From Siphonodentalium dalli (Eukaryota > Mollusca > Scaphopoda > Gadilida > Siphonodentaliidae), in NCBI GenBank assembly GCA_032622095.1, contig CP136061.1:131082754-131146753 (forward strand): a DNA stretch of 64,000 nt, in the 5' to 3' direction. A model generated the notes under the pieces. That model made no database searches, had not been told where the DNA came from, and saw only the letters and a list, made by a program, of their open reading frames with translations. Position numbers and translations under genes: made by a program. Shown piece after piece: positions 1 to 30,941 of this stretch (positions are counted from its first letter, which is position 1; the number at the start of each line of letters is the position of its first letter).

Positions 1-242
1 ATATCTTTTTATTTGTGATGTTAATAATGGGGTGTTTTGTGCAACACAACTGAAAATCATACTAGTAGTCACTTTTGAAATGTTACTTTGAAACATGTGT
101 CTGGTATATAATCATATAGTTTCTTCCTTATGCAATGATGCTGCAAAGTAAATGATTTGTTAACCACTGCAGAATTATGGGAATGTTTTCTTACTGTAAT
201 TGATTTGAAAATCATGTGTCTTGCAATCATTTTATATCAGAG

Positions 243-552
243 TTTTAAAAGCTAAAATCATGAAAAAATTCCAATATTCTACTGTGGCTATTAAGGAACC
301 ATTCATTTTAAACATCAATGTATTATCCAAAAATCTGGGTGACACTTGGTATTAGTTCAAAATGAATTGACCAATTATTAGGTTAAATTTTTCTCCAATG
401 ATCTCTGTATGAGAACATATGAAACTAACCACAATTTTTTACCCGTACTTAGTGTTGATTTGTGAAAATTCCCCCCTGTACTATTATTGCGCCCCCGTAC
501 TATTATTTATTTTAAAGGAAATTTCACCCCTGTACTATTATTCCGCCCCCTA
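243..552. repeat. Duplicated segment, copy A (uninterrupted empty site)
   Basis: It begins TTTTAAAAGCTAAAATCATG and contains AAACATCAATGTATTATCC and a stretch rich in GTACTATTATT with CCGCCCCC. The same segment recurs at 8494-8588 and continues at 12264-12401, there split by a 3.7 kb transposable element at ATCAA. Copy A carries extra sequence between TGAATTGA and GCGCCCCC that copy B lacks. Confidence 0.85.
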
Positions 553-1424
553 CTATTATTTGGATCCCGAGAGTACAGCCTCAAATGTGACCAAAGAGTC
601 TACAAATAGACTGTATATTTCTACTACGCACGCATTGACGGCTACCGCTCTCTACAGCTTCAAATGCTACCAAAGAGTCTACAAATCATCTCATGAATAT
701 ATGACATGACTGTATTTAGTGAGGTACGAAGAATAACGGTACGATTATTGAAGTTTCACTCACGTTTTCTCCACTGTGTGTCATGTTCAACTACCGCGTC
801 CACTAGTTTAACGTTCTTAAATCGCTTTGATTGGTTCTCTCTCACTTTCGCTGGGTCACCACCTTTATCCGAACGAAATAATTCAATGTCTAAAACCATA
901 TTCGGAGGTTTATGACGGGAGCCGGCGAAAAGCCTCAAACGTTGAGCTTCCGGAAGTGCGATTAATATTTAGGTCCCTTTAAATGGCGCTTGTTATTGGT
1001 CTGTGTTAAGTAATCTGAAGTCCAATGCAGTAACTGTTCTCGATCAATTCTCTAGTCGGATGACTACAAATACCATGCCAACTTGTCAGATTTCACTTCT
1101 AACAACATAAATCAGTAATCACAAATGTTATATCTATTTTTCATAACCCGAACATAATCTTTTCTTCTGTTCGAGATGTATTGTCGAGTTCATTAGAACT
1201 GTACGACGTGTTTCCCCATATTGCATCATCTTGGTTCATAATGAATATTGCATCATCATTTCATCACCATACTATCGAATCAAGTAAATGACGACATTAT
1301 GTTAATATATATGAAATCTGGAGCTTCATTAAAACAAAGTAAGAGCAGTTTGTTCAGTTGGCATAATTATGATATACTCTTCAGCAAATCATTTAAAAAA
1401 TAGTGGAATATGGGCCTATTCCAG
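553..1424. other. Unassigned sequence
   Basis: Short open frames only, none recognised. A phrase (CAAAGAGTCTACAAAT) occurs twice near 590 and 675, which suggests old repeat material. Confidence 0.5.
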
Positions 1425-2337
1425 AATCAAATAAATGGCCCGTTCCTTACCAAGAGAGAGAGCTATACGATTATAGGAGAGACATATCATATCTTCTTCT
1501 CTTCTATATATTTTGAGAACTCCTTGTATTCGAGAGATAGTCCACACCCTCCGGACCTCAATGATATAATCGTGAATGAGTATTGATATACCCCACTAAA
1601 CTTTGACAAACACCAGTAATGGTGTGTAGATCATTTACATATCTCTCCTATATATTTTGATACAATCTATCTAATTTACATATCTCTCTTATATATTTAT
1701 GTTTGTGTGTGTGTTGTACTTCATACAAATCTACGATTCTCGACCGATCGGGACGAAACTTGGTACGTGTATGTAGTTTGACCAGGCGGTGGTCGTTGTC
1801 GTATTGGCGAGCCCGTAAAATTTTTATCGGGTCGCCGATCCCGTGCGACGCCCGTGCAGCGCATGCGCAGACGAGATCTCGGAAACGGGTGGAGCTATCG
1901 ACTTGAAATTTGGCATGTGAATGTATCTTGCGCCGGGTACAAATTTTCATGCGCAGACCAGATCTCGGAAACTGGTGGAGCTACCGGGTACAATTTTTTC
2001 TTATTGAAACGCGTGGAGCTAAAAATTTAAAAAATATATATATAAAAGTCATGTTTCGGACAAGCCGCCGGTGGCGGGCTAACCTGCTAGTAATATATAT
2101 ATGAGGATAATGAGTAGACTAATTGCTGCCCTCTTCTGGACAGTCTCTGGTGTTAGTGTATATAATATGGAAAAGTATGCACACTAGCTTGTTATTTGTT
2201 ATTTGTGGTGTATTTCATTATATAATGTGTTTTCAGATATTTATGATATTTATCACTATTATTTATATATTTGTATATGAAGCTTATCGTCACACGCATG
2301 AGTTCATTCCATTGACGTCTGGATGTCATTCTTATCG
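1425..2337 (-). repeat. LINE 3' fragment (minus orientation), interrupted near 1480-2102
   Basis: 1430-1470 and 2103-2335 match 9462-9745 of the larger LINE below, sharing phrases such as CTCTTCTGGACAGTCTCTG, TTTGTGGTGTATTT and GAGTTCATTCCAT. The two pieces are separated by inserted sequence. The insert includes a stretch (about 1736-2010) related, in the opposite direction, to the 122-bp tandem array at 33.5 kb (GACGAGATCTCGGAAACG; GACCGATCGGGACGAAAC). Confidence 0.65.
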
Positions 2338-2688
2338 CCAAAATTAATATTTGGTTTTATTAACAATCTATGCCATAAAAATATGATTAAAATACTATAA
2401 TTCATCACAATTTGAAACGAATGTGTCTCAGAAGATGCCACCCCTGGCCCTGTGAACCGGTCCTGTACAGCGAGGTAGCAGTGGTTATGGTACTATGTAA
2501 AGTTGACTCGTTACCATTTCATAAATTGCAACCACTGCAATCAGGATCCATAAATACAGCGAGCAGGACCATTCAACAGTATCTTTAATTTTAAAAAAGA
2601 GCAGTTGAATAATAACGTATTACTCGCCGTTCAGAATTCAAGTATATGTGGGAACAATTACTAATGAATTAGTCGACGTCTAGTTTAA

Positions 2689-3171
2689 AGGTACTCAATC
2701 CGATAAAAATCCTCTCAATTACTATTTCAATGGCTTCGGGAGTCAAAAATATTTGATTCGAGTCGAGGAAGTCACCCATCAAAGCTCAGATTTGTTAGAT
2801 ATCGATTTTAGAAATCTATTATTTTTCATTACGGGAATACTTTCTGGCCCAGAACTCAGTCAAAATTGAGTTATTATTACCACTTGATTTTAGAGTTATC
2901 CATCCTTGTCTGTTTGAATAGATTTTGGTGTGTACACACATCCAGAGCAGATTACGGCAGTTGAAGGCAATTATTAGTACTCATCTCGAGTAAATAACAA
3001 ATTTCAAAAATCAATATCTAATAACTCTGAGCTTTGTTTGATGGGTTCCTCGACTCGAATAAAATATTTTTTACCCCCAAAGCCAAAGAAATAGTAATAT
3101 AGGACCCTCTGATCGGATTGTTGTTGTTGGAATCTGTTGAGATGGGGACCCTCTGTTCGGATTGAGTACCT
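2689..3171. mobile_element. Inverted-repeat element (AGGTACTCAATCCGA ends)
   Basis: The left end AGGTACTCAATCCGA is mirrored by TCGGATTGAGTACCT. The arms continue inward, including CATCAAAGCTCAGA and TCTGAGCTTTGTTTGATG (imperfect). It is 483 bp with no coding capacity. Confidence 0.65.
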
Positions 3172-3210
3172 CTAATATATTATTTTTTTGTCAAAGATAA
3201 TCAGTATTTT

Positions 3211-3682
3211 ACGGAAGCGTATTCTGGACATGGTAGAAAAAAAATAAAGTAAAATATTTTGACTTTTTATCTCAATATTTTGACTTTATAAACTCAAAAA
3301 TTTTACTTTTTATCTCGAAATTTTGACTTTCAAACTAAATTTTTTTACTTTTTATCTCGAAATTTCGACTTTCTAAGTCAAAATTTTGACTTTCAAAGTC
3401 ATAATTTTGACTTTTTATCTAAACATTTTTACATTTTATCTCAAAATTTTGACTTTCAAAGTCAAAATTTTGACTTTTTAGAATCACACTGCTTATTCTA
3501 TTTTTTAGAAAATTCTAAAAAGTCAAAATTTTGATTTTGAAAGTCAAAATTTTGAGATAAAAAGTCAAAATTTTGAGTTTATAAAGTCAAAGTTTTGACT
3601 TAGAAAGTCGAAATTTCGAGATAAAAAGTCTAAATTTTGACTTTATTTTTTTCTTCTACCATGTCCCGAATACGCTTCCGTG
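3211..3682. mobile_element. Foldback element built from TTTTGACTTT-type repeats
   Basis: The outer arms are ACGGAAGCGTATTC and GAATACGCTTCCGT, followed inward by ACATGGTAGAA and TTCTACCATGT. Each arm is filled with repeats of TTTTGACTTT, TTTTTATCTC and AAAGTCAAAA, so most of the 470 bp can fold into one hairpin centred near 3505. GTATTTT occurs at 3204-3210 and 3683-3689 as a possible target duplication. Confidence 0.75.
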
Positions 3683-4243
3683 GTATTTTCTTGTTAAAAA
3701 TGGGATATATGAATACATAAATTGTGGATTGTCAACGTTATATCTGAATGTATGTTAACACAAAAGCAGTATATCCTGCATATATATTCTTTTGTAGTTC
3801 ACTCGGCCGCTAACATGCATGTGCTGTATAAGATATCGATAGTTTGTCCTCGTCGCGTGTTTGTTCCATCTCTGTGTGGCATTTGCTTACATTTTGCTGC
3901 CCAAACTTTTCCCTGTACAGGACCGGTTAACAGGGGTGATCGATGTCCATAGAGAAATAGAAAGCAGCTGAAATCATAGAAAGATTCACAGAATGCATCA
4001 GAATTCAAACTTAAAATGTATTTTCAATGAAAGGGGATTAACTCTGTCTTTAAGATTTAGAGTTATTCCCCCTTCATTGAATATAATACAAATTGAGCTA
4101 TACAATCCATATGGAAAAAAAACACGCCAGTAACTCAACAAAAACAACATGTTCACTGTTTATTACACCGGATAAGTTGATAATGCAATGTTTTGGAGCT
4201 TCCTCGTTCAAATTGTATATAATATGTCATATATTTCATATAT

Positions 4244-5230
4244 GTAATTTGCCTCAAACACCACAAAGGAGCACGGCGGGTTAGTGTGATTGACAGCTCA
4301 AAAGAGCATTGCGCAAATGCCCTAAGGGAAGACACAAAAGCGCATGGGCGTGGCTTACTCCTTTCACGCGCCGAAGTCGTGCGGAATTGGATTACATGTT
4401 GTCACAAACAGGCATGGGCGTGGTCTTCTAAGACGCGTGTTGGTAATTATGATCACATCGGCGTGAATCGGATTAGGACCAGACAAATGGGCAGTGCCTA
4501 ACTAAACATTTGCGCATAAACGCATGCCATAATAACATTATTCAATGCGCAAATGTCGGTGCTGTAATAAGATTATGCTACATTCGCGCATGCCATATAT
4601 TGAGTAGGCCTAATAATTAACGAACTACAACATTTTTGTCCCATCACCATTTATTCGGGCTTTGGACCGACAAGTTAAACTTGGCTGGGTTAGACATATG
4701 TTTGTCATTAAATTTTTTTTTTTTTAAACTTGATACTATTATTTTTTTCACACGTTGTACATTTTAAACTTTGTCCTCGACTGGTCACAACACCATATGA
4801 ACCATCTGAATATACTGCAGCAAATATCGGATCTGTTGATCGACAGTTGAATGGGATCTTCGTCATCCTCATATTCATTCTGATTATTCTGTTAAAGTTT
4901 CTGATATACTATAGCTCGATTTCGTCATTTTAATAAATATAATTATATTTTCATTTGTTTGTCTTGTCCTTTTTATATACGACATTATAACACAAAATAG
5001 CCATGTGCAATTTGTTGGTTTATGAGACATGTTGATTGTCATGCGCAATTTCCACTCTACGCATGTGTTGGTTTATGAGGCATGCGGTGTGTGGATAATA
5101 TATAGAACTGTCAGCGCCTGCGGTTTTGTCAATACAGGGATCACTTTACCGCAGAGCCACACAATGCTCCTTTGTCGGCTTAACTGCGGCAAACCCGCCG
5201 TGCGCCTTTGTGTTAATCCCGCTAAATTAC
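4244..5230. mobile_element. TIR element with CACAAAGGnGCACGGCGGG arms
   Basis: The left end reads GTAATTTGCC then CACAAAGGAGCACGGCGGG. The right end is the inverse, CCCGCCGTGCGCCTTTGTG then AAATTAC. The element is about 1 kb, has no recognised gene, and splits a copy of the AAAGGCCC-ended repeat. Confidence 0.6.
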
Positions 5231-5296
5231 ATACCTCTATATATTTTATATTATGTGATCTGCATGGGGGTTCGAAAATTAAGTTGGCCTTTACAA

Positions 5297-6306
5297 AAAT
5301 TAAATTAAATAAATAAACAAAACAAATAAGCTCACTGTGCATGGGCCTATTTCCGCGTGGGTATAAGTCCACTATGGGCTTATTCTATATCATCAAGCAC
5401 AAAATAGGACACTAAATTACAACCATTCATAACTCAAAATAATATATATATCAACACACAAAATTCATAAACGAAAACAAGGTATATATATAAGTCTTCA
5501 TCGCCGGTCCATGCAGGTTCTGAATGGGGGGGGGGGGCGCTTTGCTTCTTGCTGCGGTGGCATCCACCACATGCACAGTAGGCAAACACCTACTGTGCAT
5601 AGGCAGATTGTAATCTATATACTTACAAACTCACAAACCCTACAAACGCTCTTCAGTGGAATTATAGCATAACAAAGTGGGTTGTTTGAGAGGGCTGACA
5701 GCCCTTTCAAAATTTCCCGGGTATCATCCCAAACTCCAAACTTGCCTTGTCTATCATCAAATTATTTAGGTCCAATATGAACGCGGTTATATTGAATTAG
5801 TATAGCATACTAAATAGTATGTATGTTTTATACAAGAGTAAGAATTGCTTTTCGTGTACGCCGACGCTGAATAAAGGCTCCCTGCATGCACAATCTTTAG
5901 CATCTAAATTGGCACCAAGCTATCCAAGTGTTGGAAATTTCCGACCTTACACCCTCATAAGGTTGGAAAATTTCCAACTGATGGCCATTTCAGTTCAAGA
6001 TTTTGACCAAAGGCAGGAAACTATATCACTGTTGCTATAAAAACAACAAATTCCCCGCTAATAAATAATAATTCGTTGGAAAATCAGACTACAAGAACAC
6101 ACAACCTATATCTTGTCGGTGTGAAAATTCCAACTACTGTTGTGTAATTAGGTATGAAATTTCCAACTATTGAACATTTTGGACCACCCCCCTCCCTGTA
6201 TGTACGTCACTGCATGAAATGTTATTAACTTGGGTAACTTTATCACAACTCCCCCAACCTGGGTAACTTTATCACACCAAGTACGTTAATCCAGGATAAA
6301 TTGTCT
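5297..6306. other. Unassigned sequence
   Basis: Contains a G run (near 5527), a small inverted repeat around CACCTACTGTG (5575-5600) and several short GGAAATTTCC-like inverted phrases at 5930-6170. No gene is recognised. Confidence 0.4.
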
Positions 6307-6314
6307 GGATAAAG

Positions 6315-8055
6315 CACAGGGGCCTGTAACGCGCTCCGCTGTCCGCCCCCCCCTTTTTGCACTGCCCATATACGCCGCCCTCTATACGCGCCTTCTTCGC
6401 GTTAATGGAACATTATATAGACAAGGGGCTCTGTAGAAATTCAACGTTTCACCATCGCTCGGGAGTCGCACAAATTTAGCCCATTCACCCCAGTAATGAT
6501 AACGATATATACACGGATGGATCGGCAAAGAATTCATCTTTCAATAAATACCACAAACTCCCATCAGAAACATTCATACACGTTGCATTTGATTAAATTT
6601 TAACCACCGAATATTGTCTCCGGAGAGTGTATTTTTCCGATTTGATCCGGCTCAGCAGCAATGGACGCCACTCGTCTCTAAATTCACCACCCATACAGTT
6701 TAATATCATTAATAATCGGTCAAACGATCAACTAAATATCTGGAACTTAGTTATTTCTTGTCGGCTAATAATTTATTTACTCATACAAATCAACACATTG
6801 TAAGTAATCAATTTCTATAGAGGAGAAATCTGTCGATAATTCCAACTTTTTTTTTATCTTTTTTACAAGTCGCACGGCCCCTCATTTAAATATTCATTGT
6901 GAAATGACCTCGATTAGAATACTGGACGCTGATTGGCTGTTCTACTATTTTCATTTTAGTAACCGCGAAGTTTAAAATCGATGCAATATTGACATGTCGA
7001 ACTCGTGGTCAGCATGATAAATTTGTAAAAATAATGTCGTTCAAAGCTATTAACTGGTAATTTCGTAACAATTGCAACAAAAACTAATTGCATAGGGTGA
7101 ATTTTATGTTGTAAATCGAATATGTATGTTTTACAACTCAACTTAGAAGAACATTCCAGTGAAATATAAGAACTAAATTGTCAAATATAAAGACATTTTT
7201 TTTTTATAGAAGTTTTAATAAACCATTCAATAGCCACAGTAGCTATCTGGCAATGCCAGGTTTAAACATTGAAACAAAAACGAAATATATATACAGTATA
7301 ACAAGCATTATTGGAGGACTTTTTCACTGCATTACTTATCTGAGCTGAAAATTGATGAAATAATTGAATCAATTTCAAGAGGTCATTTCAGTTGTGCACA
7401 AATATAATTTTACTCTGAGGCCAAATTAAAAATTATTATGCCACGATTCCATGCTCTGTTGCCCCCCCCCCCCCACTTTGCATGACCCATAACTTATCGT
7501 TTTTTTGTGTGACAAAGTTACCCAGATTCCTAAAATTGTGGTGAAGTTATACCCAGGAACTTTCAACGCACTCCCTAGTGTTGATTTGTATGAGTAAATA
7601 AATTATTAGCCGACAAGAAATAACTAAGTTCCAGATATTTAGTTGATCGTTTGACCGATTATTAATGATAGTAAACTGTATGGGTGGTGAATTTAGAGAC
7701 GAGTGGCGTCCATTGCTGCTGAGCCGGATCAAATCGGAAAATACACTCTCCGGAGACAATATTCGGTGGTTAAAATTTAATCAAATGCAACGTGTATGAA
7801 TGTTTCTGATGGGAGTTTGTGGTATTTATTGAAAGATGAATTCTTTGCCGATCCATCCGTGTTTATATCGTTATCATTACTGGGGTGAATGGGCTAAATG
7901 TGTGCGACTCCCGAGCGATGGTGAAACGTTGAATTTCTACAGAGCCCCTTGTCTATATAATGTTCCATTAACGCGAAGAAGGCGCGTATAGAGAGCGGCG
8001 TTATGGGCAGTGCAAAAAAGGGGGCGGACAGCGGAGCGCGTTACAGGCCCCTGTG
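6315..8055. mobile_element. hAT-like non-autonomous element with 480-bp inverted repeats
   Basis: The element starts CACAGGGGCCTGTAACGCG and ends with its inverse. The inverted repeats are 6315-6796 and 7578-8055, nearly identical over about 480 bp, around a 780-bp centre with no transposase. It is flanked by a perfect 8-bp duplication, GGATAAAG, at 6307-6314 and 8056-8063. The 8-bp duplication and CAGGGG-type end fit hAT, although the superfamily is inferred. The high arm similarity suggests a fairly recent insertion or arm homogenisation. It sits directly upstream of NAA10. Confidence 0.9.
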
Positions 8056-8063
8056 GGATAAAG

Positions 8064-8411
8064 GTACATGATCACACAAAACCGATGAGAGTGACCAATT
8101 CGATCAGCGCTAAATATATAGCGACTTGTGTGGCTCGGGTGCATACCAGACTTTTCTTTTATTGGCTAGGTGAAAGCTAAAACGTTTCCAGACTTCTTTT
8201 TCGTCAAAATGAAGATTTGACTGCGTGTTTTTTTTTTACCATCAAGTAATAATGAGTCCTGTTATTTATGACCAATATTGTCGTAAAACGGGCACTGACC
8301 GGAAACAGTTCAGTTTCCAGCTAATGGGAAAGTCGTGAGAATTTTCATTGAGAAGTGTATAAAATTTGACTTATTTCTTATTTGTCGCGCTCTTATATCA
8401 ATTTCGTCACA
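8064..8411 (+). promoter_or_regulatory. NAA10: Probable NAA10 promoter and 5' UTR
   Basis: This is the 348 bp between the hAT-like element and the NAA10 start codon. A reverse CCAAT box (ATTGG) is at about 8161-8165. A pyrimidine-rich stretch and the short upstream reading frame ATG AAG ATT TGA lie near 8208. No clear TATA box is seen at a convincing distance. The assignment rests on position, and the transcription start is unknown. Confidence 0.4.
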
Positions 8412-28090
<19,679 letters not shown>

Positions 28091-30140
28091 GTAATAATAC
28101 TCTGATACTGAACACCTGTTGGGTCAACTTTTCTGTTCAATTTAAGGTCTTTCCAGATGGCATTCAATACGAATGATTCATGATCTGAGCAAGAATTACG
28201 GAATTCTGCGTCTTCAGTGAATTCTGCTGATTTCTGTGAAATTACGTTCTTTACCAGTTATCTGTTGTATAAAATCTCATAATTCCTGTAGAATTCAGTA
28301 TGATTCAAATTATTTATTATTTATAAATACCTCCCTGGACCATATTTGGACAGTTGAATCACACCTACTCTATTGATAGTCCTAAGTTTCCTTCCTCGTA
28401 ACCCGGTTGGTTGGCATAGTGCTCTTTTACGTCGAAGATCTGTCTATATATCTTTCTATATCAGAATTTACGCCCAAATACAAATCAATACATGATGCTA
28501 TATATATGAGAAAGAGTGACATCTTATGGTCAAAATGATGTACTATATTCTAACTTTCATGTTAAATTGCACATAGAATATGCTTTGTAATTATGAATAG
28601 TTAATACCCACTGTCACTTTGCGAGGTCAAATGAGTTCGTATTTTTGTAAACATTGTGATAAAATATTTTTCACTTTACATTATCACTTTCATTTGACAA
28701 CTTTTGTGGAGCTGAGAACAAATGTAATATTTTCTATGGAATAAACCAGTATCTCCATCAAAGATATTTTGGACACGGAATGAACTAACGGTTATATATT
28801 TCTTGTTTGCAAGATCGTAGAAGAATTTTTTTAAATCGGTACAAAGTACCTACAGTAAGCGCATGGTCAAACTAGATGAGGTTCAACTTCCACCAGACCA
28901 TGTGACAGTCCTTTCATTATAAAGGCAATGTCAAGAAAGTCTGCGGTCCTTTTAATTTCTTCTACTTCGCAAAATAAATCGCAGTTTTCATCTGTTCCAC
29001 TTTAATGAACGTTATCTTTACGATATAATATTTGTCAAAATACCTACTTTGAGCAAGATTTTTCTCCATTTCTATTTGATCACCCTACCGGAGTGTTTCA
29101 CATCACTTTAAAATCGTGATTCTATTTCTCATAAGATTTCACGATAACTGATTCTCACCTTAATTGGAGACATTCAAAATTATTGCCGAATGACCATATG
29201 TGATTTATAATACCAGTTGTCGTGATTATTGTAACTCTTCTGCTAACCTATGGTATGGGTTACCTAAGCACTCACCAGCCGAACGACAAATATGTTCCAC
29301 ATAATTTTGAAACCATGCAGGTCTGTTCGTTGCATCACAGGTAGGCAGAATGTTCAGGCAGATCCATTAGCTGTATTTGTTAATCTCCTTGGTTGACAAT
29401 ACAATTTCTAGTTACTTAGCTTTGTGTACTGGAGGTGGACACTCTATCTGTCTTGGTCACATCTCTATGTGTGTGCTTTTTCCTTCTGTGGCCATTCTTC
29501 CCAGTGTCCTGGCCATAATCTGCACAACTCCCTGTAATATATTCTCATGGTGTATCCCTGGTGCCCCATTGGTCTGTGACCAACAGGCTTCTCCTATCTC
29601 CCCTGGGTCTATTGGCCGGGCTCAATATACATTTAATTTTGAGAGTATAAAATGCTAAATCAAGTTAGTCATAAAGCACTGAAAATTGAAAGATTTTGCG
29701 AGAACCAATTACGAGAATCGATTCAGTGATTCTGGGGGGTGGGAGTAATAACTGTTTTCTCATAGGTTTGCTATGGTCACCTCTTTCGTATGTTGTGTGC
29801 CCGTCAACATCTTTTGGATGTCGTTCTAGTGCTGCTTCATCCTCAGAATGGCGGGGGGGGGGGGGGGGGTCTCTTTATCCTATTGGACCATGAATGAATG
29901 AGTTATCTCCCTTGCCTATGACCAATGTTTATCCTAGACACCTTCACTCTTGTCAATATTAGGGCACATGAAGTACTTGCTGTTCCTTTTCAGAGGCTCA
30001 GTTGCTTTGGACACAAGGGTCTATCTTTGCACATACAAAGATACAAATCTTTTCTGCTTCAGCGGGTGGGTTTCATAGGCCTAGTCTGATTATCTGCCTC
30101 CTCCTATTCAAGAATTATAATTATAACCATTAGTTCATTC
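28091..30140. other. Unassigned sequence downstream of NAA10 exon 6
   Basis: No recognised exon. A G run at 29850-29868 and scattered short frames only. If NAA10 continues downstream, this is intron 6. Confidence 0.4.
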
Positions 30141-30183
30141 AGTGTCCAAGATATATTTCCCCAAAATATGTATCTTGGACACT
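30141..30183. repeat. Perfect-stem hairpin AGTGTCCAAGATA
   Basis: AGTGTCCAAGATA at 30141 is mirrored by TATCTTGGACACT ending at 30183, with an A/T-rich loop. It could be the terminus of an element; function unknown. Confidence 0.6.
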
Positions 30184-30409
30184 GAACTCACAGGGCCCTC
30201 CCTGTTGGGATCAACATTCCCGCCCCATGCTCGGTCAAACGCATCGAGCACACAGATGGGAGAAATTAAAAAGCCTGCAGACTTACTTGACATTGCTTTT
30301 ATAACGAAAGGACTGCCACATGGTCTGGCAGAAGTTGAACAAAATCTGGATTGACCGTGCACATACCGTAGGTACTTCGTACTGATTTAAAAAAAATTCT
30401 TCTAGGATC

Positions 30410-30640
30410 TTGAAAGCAGGAAATATATAACCACTAGCAGGTGACCTGACTTCGTCCGGGCTTTGACCTTGAATTGACCATTTTGAAGGTCAAGGTCAGG
30501 TCGGGGTCACGATTTGACCCCTCCAAAACACCTCCCGGAGAAAATTACCCGTAGGTATCAAATTTCGTCGAAATCCGTCCAGCAGTTTTCCCGGCCATAG
30601 CTAACAGACAAACAAACAGACAGAAGTCCCAAATATATAT
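30410..30640. repeat. Degraded repeat ending in an ACAGACAAACAAACAGACAG tract
   Basis: Contains AAGGTCAAGGTCAGGTC, CAAATTTCGTCGAAATCCG and CGGCCATAGCTAACAGACA. This block type (substrate phrase then an ACAGACAAAC tail) resembles the end of the array at 33.9 kb. Confidence 0.55.
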
Positions 30641-30941
30641 TAGATCATTTGTGGATACCCGTTTCAAGGTGAAGGTCACCTCGGGCAGAAAAACTGACCC
30701 GATGAAAATCTCCCCAATTCCTAGGAACCCCTAAATACGAACCACACAACACGCTCATGTCTGGACACAGACACAACACGCTCATGTCTGGACACATATA
30801 CGCCCTTTATCAACGACACTCCGGATACGAATGCTCTTTAACTATCACGCGATTAACCCATGAATTCCCATTGCGGTGGTGGGGGAATGGAGAAGGAGTG
30901 CTCTGACGTTCTCCAAAACGGCGGTAAACACTGTGGTTTGT

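Larger units (their letters stand above)
2439..3938. mobile_element. TIR DNA transposon remnant (CACCCCTG / CAGGGGTG ends), non-autonomous
   Basis: The ends are CACCCCTG..AACCGGTCCTGTACAG and its inverse CTGTACAGGACCGGTTAACAGGGGTG (split here after CTGTACAGG). The element is about 1.5 kb, has no transposase and interrupts a known repeat between AGAAGATGC and CCATAGAG. It contains the inverted-repeat elements at 2689-3171 and 3211-3682. The end sequence resembles hAT elements, but the flanking 8 bp are not a clean duplication. Confidence 0.7.
2340..5296. repeat. Copy of the AAAGGCCC-ended MITE family, split by two nested elements
   Basis: Pieces at 2340-2438, 3939-4243 and 5231-5296 line up in order with the compact copy at 24031-24504. 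They share an ATCTATGCCATAAAA phrase, a pair of inverted stretches around GGAATAACTCT, and a right end TTCGAAAATTAAG-TTGGCCTTT. Two TIR elements (2439-3938 and 4244-5230) separate them. Confidence 0.7.

Noticed and set aside
29995-30090. Phase-0 open frame after TTTTCAG at 29989-29995 as NAA10's last exon
   Set aside because: It reads RLSCFGHKGLSLHIQRY and so on for 31 codons, hydrophobic and basic without the acidic character of NAA10 tails. No better than chance.
30142-30354. 70-codon frame ending HGLAEVEQNLD as an exon
   Set aside because: Both strands are open, the frame starts inside a hairpin, and no splice site or known domain supports it.
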